Shown here: positions 25,750 through 35,700 of the stretch, piece after piece
Position numbering within the stretch: the first letter of the stretch is position 1
How the letters are laid out: each line of letters starts with the position of its first letter
Source: Ruminococcus flavefaciens
Lineage (GTDB): Bacteria > Bacillota > Clostridia > Oscillospirales > Ruminococcaceae
Direction of reading: 5' to 3'
Length of the DNA: 64,000 bases
Assembly: GCF_900119075.1 (NCBI RefSeq)
Contig: NZ_FPIP01000005.1
Location: forward strand, 1 to 64,000
Translations under genes and position numbers: made by a program
The notes under the pieces: generated by a model
Told to the model about the DNA's origin: nothing
Databases searched by the model: none
Seen by the model: only the letters and a program-made list of their open reading frames with translations

Positions 25750-26781
25750 TCAGAATAGCTCTCTTAGAAGCTCTTTCAGCGCATCACAGCTTAAAAAGGG
25801 CTCACTGCCCAGAATTTCAAGGAGCTGCGCCATGTTTTCGTCGGAATACTCCACTTCCTTGGAATAATCCTTGGCGATATCGGCACATTCCTCAAAGCCG
25901 CATACGCCCTCGGAAGCCTTACAGCGGTAAAGGGAACTAATGACGATAACGCTGAACGCCGCGAATTTGGCATAGCCCAGCACCTCGCCGTCGTAAACGC
26001 TTTTCAGCAGATAGCGGAATATAAGATACAGGGCTATCCTGCGCAGATAGGGCAGGTGAGCGCTGTCCGCCGCAGGAGCGTTTTTCAGCTTGCCCTTACA
26101 GCTGCGGATATAGGGCAGCCAGTGGTCGTCAATGGGCTCCAGTTCTTCAAGACAGGCAAATATGTCGCTGAGAGCGTCCTCGCCGCCTGTTTTCGGGACT
26201 TCTTCCGTGGGTGTGTCTATGTACTGCTGAGCGTTCTCCGCTATGTCCAGAATTCGGCAGAGGGCTTCACCGAGAGGGATAGTCCCGTCATTCAGCACGT
26301 TGAATATCTCTCCGCGCACTTCAAGGAGCAGGCTGAGAAGCTCCTCATCATATTCTCCCGAAGCCGATTCATAGGGGATATCCTCCTCGCAGAGAGAAAA
26401 TGGGCTTGAAAGAATGAGCCTTGCGGCGGCTTCACAGCAAAGCCCTACGCCGCCCTCTTTGAAAACGCCGAACCACTCGAAGTATCGCGGGTGGTCGGAG
26501 CATATCTGACAGAGCCTGTCCTCTCCCAGCTCGGTGTAGATATCGCATAGTCCCTGTCGGTTGAGAAAGGGGCAGCGCTCGTCCTCGGTGAGCAGGAAGG
26601 AGCCGTCCTGTATGTTTTTGCGGAGCCTTTCGCCGAAGTCTCCGCCTACGGTCATGTAGTAGTCATAGGTGTCGCTGTCGATGTCTATTTCCCAGCCCTT
26701 GCAGCAGCTGTCGCGGCATTCTCCTGCGATACAGCGGAAATGGCGGCAGTATTCAGGCGTTCTGTAAATCATATCATTCAC
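25750..26781 (-). CDS. FliB-family (flagellin lysine-N-methylase-like) Cys-cluster protein
   Basis: A 343-aa protein. The N-terminal half has the FliB/YkgJ cysteine cluster: CRHFRCIAGECRDSCCKGW, CPFLNRQGLCDIY, LCQICSDHPRY and GLCCEAAA. Members of the family are annotated as flagellin N-methylases, probably metal or Fe-S cluster proteins. No flagellar gene is present in the window, so the annotation may not describe its role here. It is monocistronic; the 3' end is 90 bp from the LRR operon start. Confidence 0.75.
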   Translation of the reverse strand: MNDMIYRTPEYCRHFRCIAGECRDSCCKGWEIDIDSDTYDYYMTVGGDFGERLRKNIQDGSFLLTEDERCPFLNRQGLCDIYTELGEDRLCQICSDHPRYFEWFGVFKEGGVGLCCEAAARLILSSPFSLCEEDIPYESASGEYDEELLSLLLEVRGEIFNVLNDGTIPLGEALCRILDIAENAQQYIDTPTEEVPKTGGEDALSDIFACLEELEPIDDHWLPYIRSCKGKLKNAPAADSAHLPYLRRIALYLIFRYLLKSVYDGEVLGYAKFAAFSVIVISSLYRCKASEGVCGFEECADIAKDYSKEVEYSDENMAQLLEILGSEPFLSCDALKELLRELF

Positions 26782-26805
26782 CTTGAAAATGAAAATGTAA
26801 AAATA

Positions 26806-26945
26806 AAAGCGGGGCGATGTGGGTGACTCCCTGCTGTGCAGGGAGATGTCCGCAGGACAGAGGGTACGGGTGCCTGTAAGGCATCGCCCCCTACAGATGT
26901 TTTTGCAAACGTGCTTTGTAGGGGCTGATGCCTACATCAGCCCGT
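26806..26945. repeat. Mixed GC-rich intergenic repeats
   Basis: GTGACTCCCTGCTGTGCAGG, GGGAGATGTCCGCAGGACAG and TGTAGGGGCTGATGCCTACA are recognisable. Both repeat families occur together, and no gene fits. Confidence 0.65.
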
Positions 26946-26980
26946 TTTGGGTTTATATGGAATGGTTATTTAGATAAGCT

Positions 26981-27005
26981 AAAAGGGACTGTAGCCAGTC
27001 CCTTT
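26981..27005. terminator. Terminator after the CapD-type gene
   Basis: AAAAGGGACTGTAGCCAGTCCCTTTT, symmetric, between the dehydratase gene and the repeats. Confidence 0.75.
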
Positions 27006-27011
27006 TGAATA

Positions 27012-29000
27012 TCATTTTTTCTTAGGATAGGGGACGTTATCATAGTCCTCTTTGTGTATCTTCGGGTTTCTCTTTTCGGTAATAAGCTCTGCACGGTTGA
27101 ATTCCTCAGGTGTGGTGAATGTAGGAACTATCTCGTGGAGCGCCTCAACAGCCACGTCGTTGAGATTTTCGTTTGCGGCGTTGCGGAGCTTTCTCAGCTG
27201 CTTGATGAACTTTTCGCTGTCAAGCTCTATCTGCTTACCGATAAAGATAAGCTCGTTGGAGGTCTTCTGCAGTCCCTCCTCGTCCATAAGGAGTTCTTCG
27301 CGGAGTTTCTCGCCGGGGCGGAGTCCCGTGAACTTTATCTCTACCTCGTCGTACGGCTTCTTGCCGTACATACGGATAAGGTTCTCGGCAAGTCTTACGA
27401 TGTGAACAGGCTGTCCCATATCGAGGACGAATATCTCGCCGCCGTGAGCTATGGCAGCAGCCTCCATAACAAGGCTTACAGCCTCAGGAATGGTCATGAA
27501 GTATCTGATAACGTCGGGGTGAGTTACGGTAACAGGTCTGCCTGCCTCTATCTGACGTCTGAAGAGCGGTATTACAGAGCCATTTGAGCCCAGTACGTTG
27601 CCGAATCTTGTAGTTACGAACTCTGTGCAGCCGTCATGCTGCTGTGACAGATACTGGATTATCATCTCGCAGCAGCGCTTTGAAGCGCCCATTACGTTGG
27701 TAGGATTCACAGCCTTGTCCGTTGATATCATAACGAACTTCTTTACCTTGTGGAACTGCGCAAGAGTTGCGGTATTGAATGTACCGATGACGTTGTTCTT
27801 GATAGCCTCCATAGGCGAGTTCTCCATAAGGGGAACGTGCTTGTGAGCGGCTGCGTGGAACACGATATCGGGCTTGTAGCGTTCAAAAATGCAGTTCATG
27901 CGGTAATAGTCTCTTACAGAAGCGATAAGCACTGTAAGATTGAGCTTTTCGCCGTACTCCATTATGAGCTCCTGCTGAACGTCGTAGGCGTTGTTCTCGT
28001 AGATATCCACGATGATAACGTGCTGAGGGTTGTACTTGGCTATCTGACGCACAAGCTCAGAGCCGATACTTCCGCCGCCGCCTGTTACCATGCAGGTCTT
28101 GCCGCTGATGAAGTTCCTGATATCCTCGTTGTCGAACTTGATAGGAGCTCGTCCAAGGAGGTCCTCAACCTTGATGTCGCGCATCTGAGTGAGGATAGGA
28201 GTGTTGCCGCCGTCGAAGATAAGGCTTCCGATAAAGGGAACTACCTTTACCTTAGCGCCTGTTCCCGAGCAGATATCGAGTATACGCTTGCGCTCGTCCT
28301 CGAGACAGGACGGGATAGCGAAGATTATCTGTTCGATGTGCTGCTGGTCAACGAACTTATGTATCTCGTGGGTAGTGCCCACAACGGTAACGCCGTTTAT
28401 CTCGCTGCCTATCTTGTTTCTGTCGTCGTCGATAATGCAGACAGGATCATATACAGCAGATACTTTGTCGCCCTCGTAGGGCGAGTTCTTGGCGTTTTCT
28501 ATCTCTGTGAGTATCATACGGCAGGTCTGACCTGCGCCGACTATCATGGTACGTTTGCGGCTGCCGTCGGTCTTTGACTTTGAGAACGTTACGAAGGTCT
28601 CCTTGAACAGCAGTCTGAACAGGCACACGCCTACCAGAGTTATCGCAGCCTGAACTGTCAGGAACAAAGCAGGAACGTCCTTGCGTATGATGTAGACTAT
28701 GATGCCTGCTGCAAGGAAGCCGAAAACGACTCCGTTGATACAGGACAGATAGTCGCGCTTGTGGAAGAATCTCCACAGCTTGCTGTAGGCGCCGAAGATG
28801 AACAGCGTGCCGCAGCAGGTCAGTGAGCACACAGCGAAGCTCATGAGCATATCTGAGCGTCCGACGTCTGCATTAAAGAATGAAAGCGCAAAATTGGCGA
28901 TCAGTGCGGCTGAAATGACGATGAATACGTCAGCAAAGGCGAGGATAATCCTGCGTATGCTGAATTTCTCAAGAGTTTTTTTCAATTTTCTTCCCCCCAT
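27012..29000 (-). CDS. Polysaccharide biosynthesis NDP-sugar 4,6-dehydratase (CapD/PglF type)
   Basis: A 662-aa membrane protein. Four N-terminal TM helices (~15-130) and a first Rossmann-like region (MIVGAGQTCRMIL) precede the SDR domain (~295-600): MVTGGGGSIGSELVRQI binds NAD, and VFHAAAHKHVPLMENSPMEA and STDKAVNPTNVMGASKR carry the active-site signatures of UDP-GlcNAc 4,6-dehydratases. It makes a 4-keto-6-deoxy sugar for capsule or glycoprotein. It is downstream of the PHP-type phosphatase (28 bp) in the same operon. Confidence 0.92.
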   Translation of the reverse strand: MGGRKLKKTLEKFSIRRIILAFADVFIVISAALIANFALSFFNADVGRSDMLMSFAVCSLTCCGTLFIFGAYSKLWRFFHKRDYLSCINGVVFGFLAAGIIVYIIRKDVPALFLTVQAAITLVGVCLFRLLFKETFVTFSKSKTDGSRKRTMIVGAGQTCRMILTEIENAKNSPYEGDKVSAVYDPVCIIDDDRNKIGSEINGVTVVGTTHEIHKFVDQQHIEQIIFAIPSCLEDERKRILDICSGTGAKVKVVPFIGSLIFDGGNTPILTQMRDIKVEDLLGRAPIKFDNEDIRNFISGKTCMVTGGGGSIGSELVRQIAKYNPQHVIIVDIYENNAYDVQQELIMEYGEKLNLTVLIASVRDYYRMNCIFERYKPDIVFHAAAHKHVPLMENSPMEAIKNNVIGTFNTATLAQFHKVKKFVMISTDKAVNPTNVMGASKRCCEMIIQYLSQQHDGCTEFVTTRFGNVLGSNGSVIPLFRRQIEAGRPVTVTHPDVIRYFMTIPEAVSLVMEAAAIAHGGEIFVLDMGQPVHIVRLAENLIRMYGKKPYDEVEIKFTGLRPGEKLREELLMDEEGLQKTSNELIFIGKQIELDSEKFIKQLRKLRNAANENLNDVAVEALHEIVPTFTTPEEFNRAELITEKRNPKIHKEDYDNVPYPKKK

Positions 29001-29028
29001 ATCAGCTTAAAAGCCGATTATGTTTTAT

Positions 29029-29742
29029 TTATCCCTCTCCAATTACAACTTCTTCTGCCACGAATGGCAGCAATTCGTTTGAAGCCTTTATAACTTCGGG
29101 ATCACATCTCTCCAAAAGTAAATCCCAGTTAGGGCGGCGCGTATCTGTATTATGGGCGTCGCTGCCGAAAATGATACTGCGTTTTTCGTCCTTTAGCTGT
29201 TTTAGCAGTTCAGCTTCTTTGTCGAGGAGAAACACATCGTTATTGAACTGAAAAACAGCGTCTGTCTGTAATATCCTGTCAAAATTCTCGGGCGTGTAAT
29301 ACGCCATATAGCGGTGTATATGAGCGATGACGACAGTCAGACCGTATTCTGACCGTATGGCGTTTATCTCCTCTGACATCCATTCCTCATAGTCACGGAA
29401 GGGCAGCTCCAGCAATATCATCTCGGAATCCTCAATTGCAAGCTTGTCTATACCGTGTATCTTTGATATACCGTGCTCGATAGCCACTTCAGCTCCGAGT
29501 GCGATATTCGGCAGGATCATATTCTGCGCCGCCGCAAGCTCCGCCATGCTCTCATAGGCGTCCTCGCGTCTCAGCAGATATTCTGTCAACGACCGTTCCT
29601 CGTGGGCATAGAAATGGGGCGTGGCGATAATACGCTCAACGCCCTGCTCTTTCATGATATTTATCATTTCCAGAGAGGTCTCTGCGTCCACAGCACCGTC
29701 GTCAAATTCGGGCAGAATATGGCAATGGTAATCTGTAAGCAT
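29029..29742 (-). CDS. PHP-type tyrosine-protein phosphatase (CpsB/YwqE-like)
   Basis: A 237-aa PHP-domain protein. Metal-binding motifs: DYHCHILPEFDDGA, TPHFYAHEE, AHIHRYMAY and FGSDAHN. CpsB-type enzymes dephosphorylate the tyrosine kinase that controls capsule export, using Mn ions. The operon partner is the CapD-type dehydratase. No cognate kinase gene lies in the window; the Wzz-like protein is at 38321. Confidence 0.9.
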   Translation of the reverse strand: MLTDYHCHILPEFDDGAVDAETSLEMINIMKEQGVERIIATPHFYAHEERSLTEYLLRREDAYESMAELAAAQNMILPNIALGAEVAIEHGISKIHGIDKLAIEDSEMILLELPFRDYEEWMSEEINAIRSEYGLTVVIAHIHRYMAYYTPENFDRILQTDAVFQFNNDVFLLDKEAELLKQLKDEKRSIIFGSDAHNTDTRRPNWDLLLERCDPEVIKASNELLPFVAEEVVIGEG

Positions 29743-29910
29743 ATTCAGTTGTCTTCCTTTTTCTTTTTTGAACTACATTTCCCCGTATTCAAAAACAAAA
29801 CATCTATCGGGGCAGCACTGCATATATTTTTCTCTGCTGCTGTTATAATTTTTCGTTAAAGCCGTTTATGGTTTTTATCTGAAAATTATCTGAAAAACGG
29901 CGTCGATATA

Positions 29911-29940
29911 ATTATATAACAGGAAACAGCGCTTTGTCAA
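29911..29940 (-). promoter_or_regulatory. Promoter of the CpsB-CapD unit
   Basis: TTGACA (29935-29940), 18 bp, TATAAT (29911-29916) on the minus strand. The leader is ~165 nt. Confidence 0.7.
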
Positions 29941-30010
29941 TAGGTAACAAAAGTTAATATTAAATAATATGTAAACTCGGTAATTATATTACTAATAATA
30001 GTAATAAAAA

Positions 30011-30038
30011 AATACAGCTGTCATAAGACAGCTGTATT
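30011..30038 (-). terminator. Terminator of the GH5 gene
   Basis: AATACAGCTGTCATAAGACAGCTGTATT, followed on the minus strand by TTTTTTTATTAC. Confidence 0.85.
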
Positions 30039-30074
30039 CAGAGGTATATGAGAAACTTAATTTTTGCAAATCAA

Positions 30075-32390
30075 TTACTTAACAACAACGCCTGCGGGAA
30101 CAGGAAGTGCGTTTATCTTGTTAAGGAGGAAGCACTGGATAGCCAGAGCGTCCTGAGCTGTAACGCCGTTGTTTTCGTAAACGTCAGCAGCTTCAGCAGC
30201 CTTGCCCTCAAGCTTGTACTTATTTGGGTTTGCAAGTGACTGCATGATGAGAACTACGTCAGCCATATCTACCTGACCGTCCTGGTTAGCGTCGCCGTTG
30301 CCTGTGCTCTGCTTGTCAGGAACTTTAACTGTTGTAGTTGTTGTATTGTCAGTAACGCTTGTAGTTGACTCAGTTACAGTTGTTGTGGTTGTAGATGATG
30401 TAGTAGTTGTAGTTGTTTCGCTTGTAGTAGTTGTGCTTGTTGTGGTAGTTGTTGCAGCTGTGTTGACGAAACTGATTCCCTCAAAGTCAACAAGTTCTGC
30501 CTGATACCAGATCTGAGCTTCAGCGGAAGTAAGACCTGCAGGGAATTTGCTCATTGGGAAACTAACCTTGAGAATACCTTTATCGTCAGTCTTGCCTTCC
30601 CACTCTATCTGCTCCCAGCCGTCGCCGTTGTAGCCGATAGCGCCGTTTGTATCGGTGTTGGGTTCGCCCTTGATTGTGATAACGAGAGTATCATCTGACT
30701 TAGCATTTGATAAGTCGATTGTTTTCTTCTTTGTCTTGTCAACAGGAACGTCGATCTTAACATCAGGAGCATCGAGGATAACGATCTTTTCGATGTTTGT
30801 CTTGCCTGGTGTTCTTGCCTGCATATGGTTGATAGTTGAAAGGTCGCCTGAGTAAGCCTTTGGAACCTGCTGATCTACGAGATAGTAAGCGATACCGTTG
30901 GCTTCGTCAACTGTGTAAGCTGCCATTTCAGACCAGCCCTTGTAGTCCTTATCGGAAACTGCAAGGACAGGCTGATCGCCTGTGTACTTGATAGCAACTT
31001 CCTTGCCCTTGAGGTCGTTCCATGAGATCTCCTTGCCGGGAGTTGAGTTGCCGTATTCCTTTTCCTTTGCAACATCGATCTCAGCATTCTCGAGGAATAC
31101 CTTACCTGTTGAGAGATCCTGGTGGTCGTAAGTAGGCATCTTGCCCTCGCTGCCCCAAACGATAGACTTATCGTTCATGATCTCCATCATCTTGTTGATG
31201 ATCGGGAGGTTGTTTTCAAACCATTCGCCTGTTTTACGGTCGATATAGCCGTGTACCTCGCCTGGGTTCTGAGTGGGATCGCTGGCGTCCTTTTTCTGTC
31301 CGTTGTCCCAGAGAACGCAGGGGATACCATATTTCTTTGTAGTCTCAAAGTACTGTGTTGTCCACTCAACACGAGCCTGTGTATTTCCAAAGTCGGAAGT
31401 ACCCATTTCGCCGATAACTACAGGAACGCCCTTGTTAACGAACATATCACGGAAGTTCTGGAGGTTGTAAGCAAGGTCGTTGCTGAACTCCTTAGTGAAG
31501 GTGTCGTGGTAAGCGCCTTCCTTCTCGTTTGTGTTCATTGTGAAGTTATAAGGTGTATAAGCGTGGATAGAAACTGCAACGAAGTCGTCGTCAGGAAGCA
31601 CTATCTGGTTGAGGAAAGTCTTGTCTGAGCTTGCAACGTAGCCAGGGAGCATAAGGAGACGAGTCTTAGCGTAAGGACTGTCCATGCCTCTGATGAGCTT
31701 AACGAAGTTAGCTTCGAGCTTGTTGATAACGTCAGCTTCCTTAACAGGAGTTGCAGACCACCATTCCCAAGATGTGCCCTTAGCACGTGGCTCGTTCATG
31801 CACTCAAATATGAGGTGCTGATCGTAATCCTTGAATTCTGTTGCTATCTGAGTCCAGATCTTCATGAGTCTGGGGTTGATCTCATCATAAGCTGTAGCAA
31901 GATCGGATCTGTTGATCCAGCCCTCCTCATGGTGAACGTTAAGGATAACGTACATACCGTTCTTGTAAGCGTAGTCAACTACCTGATGAACACGAGCCAT
32001 CCACTGGGGATCGATGTTGTCGTTCGCGTCAAGGTGCTGGAACCATGTTGTAGGGATACGGACTGTATTGAAGCCCTTTGCCTTGATAGCCTTGAAGAGT
32101 GTCTCGTTAGCCTCTGGGCAGCCCCAGCAGGTCTCTGTCTCAAGACCGGCGCTCTTAACTGGGATATAAGTTTTGGGATCGTTAGGATCTGGCTCCTGAG
32201 CATAAGCGTCGAGGGTATTACCCAGATTCCAGCCCACCTTCATGTTTTCTGTGATCTCAAATGCTGTCATTGTCTTGTCCGCAGCGTCAGAAACAAAACT
32301 GATCGGTGCGATGCGAAGTGAAGAAAGGAGGCATACTGCAGCAGCAGAAATGCTTACGAATCTCTTCACGTTCTTTGAATTATTGAACAT
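30075..32390 (-). CDS. Dockerin-bearing GH5 endoglucanase (subfamily 4-like)
   Basis: A 771-aa secreted enzyme. Signal peptide ~1-37. GH5 domain ~38-405 begins with the subfamily-4-like VGWNLGNTLDA; the acid/base is E200 in FECMNEPR and the nucleophile E328 in VVIGEMGTSD. Two linked all-beta modules follow (~430-540 and ~555-643), which may be carbohydrate-binding modules of a ruminococcal family (CBM80-like is a guess). A Thr-rich linker (~645-688) and a dockerin (~698-760, GDANQDGQVDMAD) end the protein. It would cut cellulose or mixed-link glucans within a cellulosome. Monocistronic, ATG after GGGAGGAA. Confidence 0.95.
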   Translation of the reverse strand: MFNNSKNVKRFVSISAAAVCLLSSLRIAPISFVSDAADKTMTAFEITENMKVGWNLGNTLDAYAQEPDPNDPKTYIPVKSAGLETETCWGCPEANETLFKAIKAKGFNTVRIPTTWFQHLDANDNIDPQWMARVHQVVDYAYKNGMYVILNVHHEEGWINRSDLATAYDEINPRLMKIWTQIATEFKDYDQHLIFECMNEPRAKGTSWEWWSATPVKEADVINKLEANFVKLIRGMDSPYAKTRLLMLPGYVASSDKTFLNQIVLPDDDFVAVSIHAYTPYNFTMNTNEKEGAYHDTFTKEFSNDLAYNLQNFRDMFVNKGVPVVIGEMGTSDFGNTQARVEWTTQYFETTKKYGIPCVLWDNGQKKDASDPTQNPGEVHGYIDRKTGEWFENNLPIINKMMEIMNDKSIVWGSEGKMPTYDHQDLSTGKVFLENAEIDVAKEKEYGNSTPGKEISWNDLKGKEVAIKYTGDQPVLAVSDKDYKGWSEMAAYTVDEANGIAYYLVDQQVPKAYSGDLSTINHMQARTPGKTNIEKIVILDAPDVKIDVPVDKTKKKTIDLSNAKSDDTLVITIKGEPNTDTNGAIGYNGDGWEQIEWEGKTDDKGILKVSFPMSKFPAGLTSAEAQIWYQAELVDFEGISFVNTAATTTTTSTTTTSETTTTTTSSTTTTTVTESTTSVTDNTTTTTVKVPDKQSTGNGDANQDGQVDMADVVLIMQSLANPNKYKLEGKAAEAADVYENNGVTAQDALAIQCFLLNKINALPVPAGVVVK

Positions 32391-32430
32391 AAGTATCGTT
32401 CCTCCCTGAAAAAGTATCAGTAGTTTTTTT

Positions 32431-32458
32431 GTTAAGGTCCAGTGCAGTAAACCTTAAC
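32431..32458. promoter_or_regulatory. Perfect 8-bp inverted repeat in the GH5 leader
   Basis: GTTAAGGT (32431-32438) and ACCTTAAC (32451-32458) flank 12 bases, just downstream of the predicted start of transcription on the minus strand. It could be an operator or a leader hairpin. Confidence 0.5.
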
Positions 32459-32472
32459 TTCCTTACAACTAA

Positions 32473-32501
32473 ATTTTAGCATAAATGTAGAATAAAGTCA
32501 A
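32473..32501 (-). promoter_or_regulatory. Promoter of the GH5 gene
   Basis: TTGACT (32496-32501), 17 bp, TAAAAT (32473-32478) on the minus strand. A TTGTGCA motif (32508-32514, + strand) with a nearby TGCAACAA (32518-32525) lies directly upstream of the -35. The rest of the gap to 32740 is AT-rich with no feature I can name. Confidence 0.7.
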
Positions 32502-32741
32502 GCCTGTTTGTGCAAAATGCAACAATATTTGCATAGAAATTATAGTGAAGTTTTTATTACAAATGCCAGTATAACAAGCGATAAATCGCGGTATTTGTTT
32601 CTATTATATTATTTCGTCAGATTAATTTTCAGGTATTGTTTATACTATTTCATATTATGACAATAAAATTTACATGGAAATAATTTGTTAATATGTAGGT
32701 ATTTAAATTGCTATTTTTTGATGTAAATTACCATAAGAAAA

Positions 32742-32763
32742 AGCCCCTGCAAATGCAGGGGCT
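32742..32763 (-). terminator. Terminator of the YfhO-type gene
   Basis: AGCCCCTGCAAATGCAGGGGCT followed on the minus strand by TTTTTCTTATGG. Confidence 0.85.
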
Positions 32764-32768
32764 CAGGC

Positions 32769-35700
32769 TCATTTTTTCTTTTTCTTATTGCCGCTGTTTT
32801 TATTGGGAGCCGCCTTTTTTACAGCTTCTTCAGCTGCTTCCTCGGCTTCTTCCACAGCTTCTTCTGCGTCGGACATAAGCTCCTCGGCAGCTTTTTCAGC
32901 CCTTTCTGCTGAATCCTCAGCTTTCGTTTCAGCGGTATCGGCTGCCTTTTTGAACTCTTCATCAGCGTTTGCGATGAATCTTTCGGCGTCGTTTACCTCT
33001 TCTTCGGGCTCTTCCTCGGGTTCTTCAACGGGTATGGGAGCTACAGCGCCCTTGGATTTGATTATTTCAACCTTTTTCTTTCCCGTATCCTCGGATTTTT
33101 CGGTGTCCTTTGGCTTTTTGGGCTTTTTGGCGTCCTTGGAGTCCTTTTTGTCCTTGTCGTTCTTGGAGCTCTTGGTCTCCTCGGGTTCTTCCTCGGGCTC
33201 GTCCTCTACCTTTTCGCCCTTGAGTATCTTCTTGGCTTTGAGCTTTTCGATGAGCACCTTGTTGTGCTTTCTGTCGTACATATAGAAGAATATGAGGCAG
33301 GCAATTCCAAGAATGAGGGTTATGATTCCGATATTGAATCCCGGAGGTGTATACTTCATGGATACTGTGTGGTGACCTGCGGGAACGCGGATACCGATGA
33401 GAGTGCCGAGAACTATTACCTCGCCCTCAGCGCCTGCTTTGTTGCGGAGTATCTTCTGCTTTGAACCCTCGACAGGCTCCTCGGAGATGAGACTGTCAAC
33501 TGTCCTGCCGTCTATCTTTACTTTCCAGCCGGGCTCGTAAGGGATAGTGGTCATGAGTATCTGACCGTCCTGAGCGTCAATGTCGCCTACGAGATAGCGG
33601 TCATTGGTCTTGCTCATATCGAGGTTCCACGGGTTGGCCTTGAGCTTTGCGATATCCTCTGCAAAAGCCTCTTCGTCAAGGTAGTAGAAGTTGAAGCCTG
33701 AATCTTTTCTTATCATTATGTACTCATCGCTTCCGTCGTACTGTCCGTTCGGACCTGAAGGCGGAATTGTAAGCCTGATCTCGACCTCGTCGCCTGCCTT
33801 GAATGGTCCCATTCTTACGATAGGAGATGAGTTTGTGTTGAAGTATGTGCCGTAGCCGTCATAAGCCTCTGTGCCTGACTTCTGACCTCTGTATACGCCG
33901 TCATCGCCCTTTACAGCTACCCATACGTTGGCAGCTCTTCTCATTTCAGAGCCGAGGTGCATATAGATGTTTCCGTCGTGAGGAACGGTCACGTCAACGT
34001 TTACAACTGCGTCGTCAACGCCTGCGTAAGCTTCGTAGCAGTCGTGGAGAGTGCCGTTGTTGTTGTAATCGTGGAGATATACCTTTGAGTCGTCGTAGTG
34101 TATATCGCAGTCAAAAGGAACATAGTACTGTTTCGGCTCTATCGGTACAGTGGTATAGTCTGTTGTGCTGCCTGTCATAGAGCTGAGGAAGTTGTTGAGA
34201 CTGTTGAACGGGTTGTCGTTGCCCAGTCCTGAGAGGATAAGGATATCGTCGTCAGCCATATAGCCTATTCCGAGAGCGTTGGGGTTCTCGTAAACGTCGA
34301 TATTGGCAGTAACGTCCTTGTCCTTCTTATATGTTGTTGAAAAACGCTTGATGTATGATGAATCAAGCATTTCCGAGCTGGAAGATCTTCTGTCGGGATC
34401 GTCGAGAATGTACTTGATACCGAGGATAGAGTCAGCAACGGGATTGCAGCCCTCATACTTTGACTCGAAGCTCTGTGTGAAGTAGCCCATAGTCTCGATG
34501 AATGTGATAGCACGTGAGTTCATTACCGAGCTGGAGTGTGAGATACCCTTGAGACCGTATGCAAGGTTATCGTTTACCATACGGTTGAAGGTCTTTTCTG
34601 CGCGGTAGAAGCCGCCGTCGTACTCTTCAAGCTCCTTGACAACGTCGGGAGCGCTAATGATGTCGGTATAGGTGTATTTGCCTGAGTTGCCGACCTCCTT
34701 GTATATCTTTCTGAAGGAGTCGAAGCAGTTATAGCCTGTTTCAAAGAAGATAAGGAGAGACATAGCAACTGTGATAGCGTTTCTGCCCTTCTTTGTCCTT
34801 GAATGGCTGTACATATATACGCCAACGATGTAGATAGCGGCAAGGATAAGACCAAATGCGATAGTACCCAGCCAGAGCTGCTCCTTGGCGTCGGAGGAAT
34901 CAAGATATGCTTTGTAAGGTGTGATAGCAACGTACTTGTACTTTTCCTCGTTGTAGTTGAAGCTCTTCATCATGCCGCAGAATATAGCGGTGAGACCGCC
35001 TATGATACCGCCTGATACAAGAGCGCTCGGCAGCGACATCTTGTAGCCGTCCAGATGGGAGAATACCTCCGCAGCCATGGACACAAGAATGAATGAGAGC
35101 AGGAAAGAGTATCTGTAAGGGAGCCAGTTAGGATCCTGACCGCCGTGCCACATCATATTGATAGGCTTTACGTACATACTGAACAGCATTACGAATGTCA
35201 GGAAACCGTAGCCTATCTTGTTGTTGCGCTTTATCTTCTTGTTTGCGAAGAACAGCGGTATAAGAACGAATGTGAGCACGCCGCAGTATATCTCGGGGCG
35301 TCCGTAGAAGCGTGTTCCCTCGTCAACGTTTACCGAGTAGTACTGGTTTGGCAGCAGACAGGGGACAAGCTCAACAGGGTTGAACATCGCCTTGTAGCTG
35401 TAGTCTGGTACCGAGAAGTCGAACTTACCGAGAGCCAGTGCGTTGTAAACGGGGAGTATCATGATAGCGCTGCACATTACCGTTACCGCAGCAGCAATAC
35501 CCATTCTCACGAATACGGTGAAGTAATCGCTTATGCCCTTGAATTTCCGCTGTGTTCCGAAGAATACATAGTAAAGGAAGTACAAAGCGATGAAAATGGC
35601 TATCATAAAGCCGATATAGAAGTTTGCGATGAACATTATCGCCGTCGGGATAATGAAGTTTATCTTGCGTCCGTCATCGACCAAGTATTCAACGCCGAGG

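Noticed and set aside
30298..30504. Val-rich ORF antisense to the GH5 linker (similar at 45729 and 18489)
   Set aside because: It is the reverse reading of Thr codons (ACA/ACT) of the linker. It has no ribosome site and its composition is explained by the sense gene.
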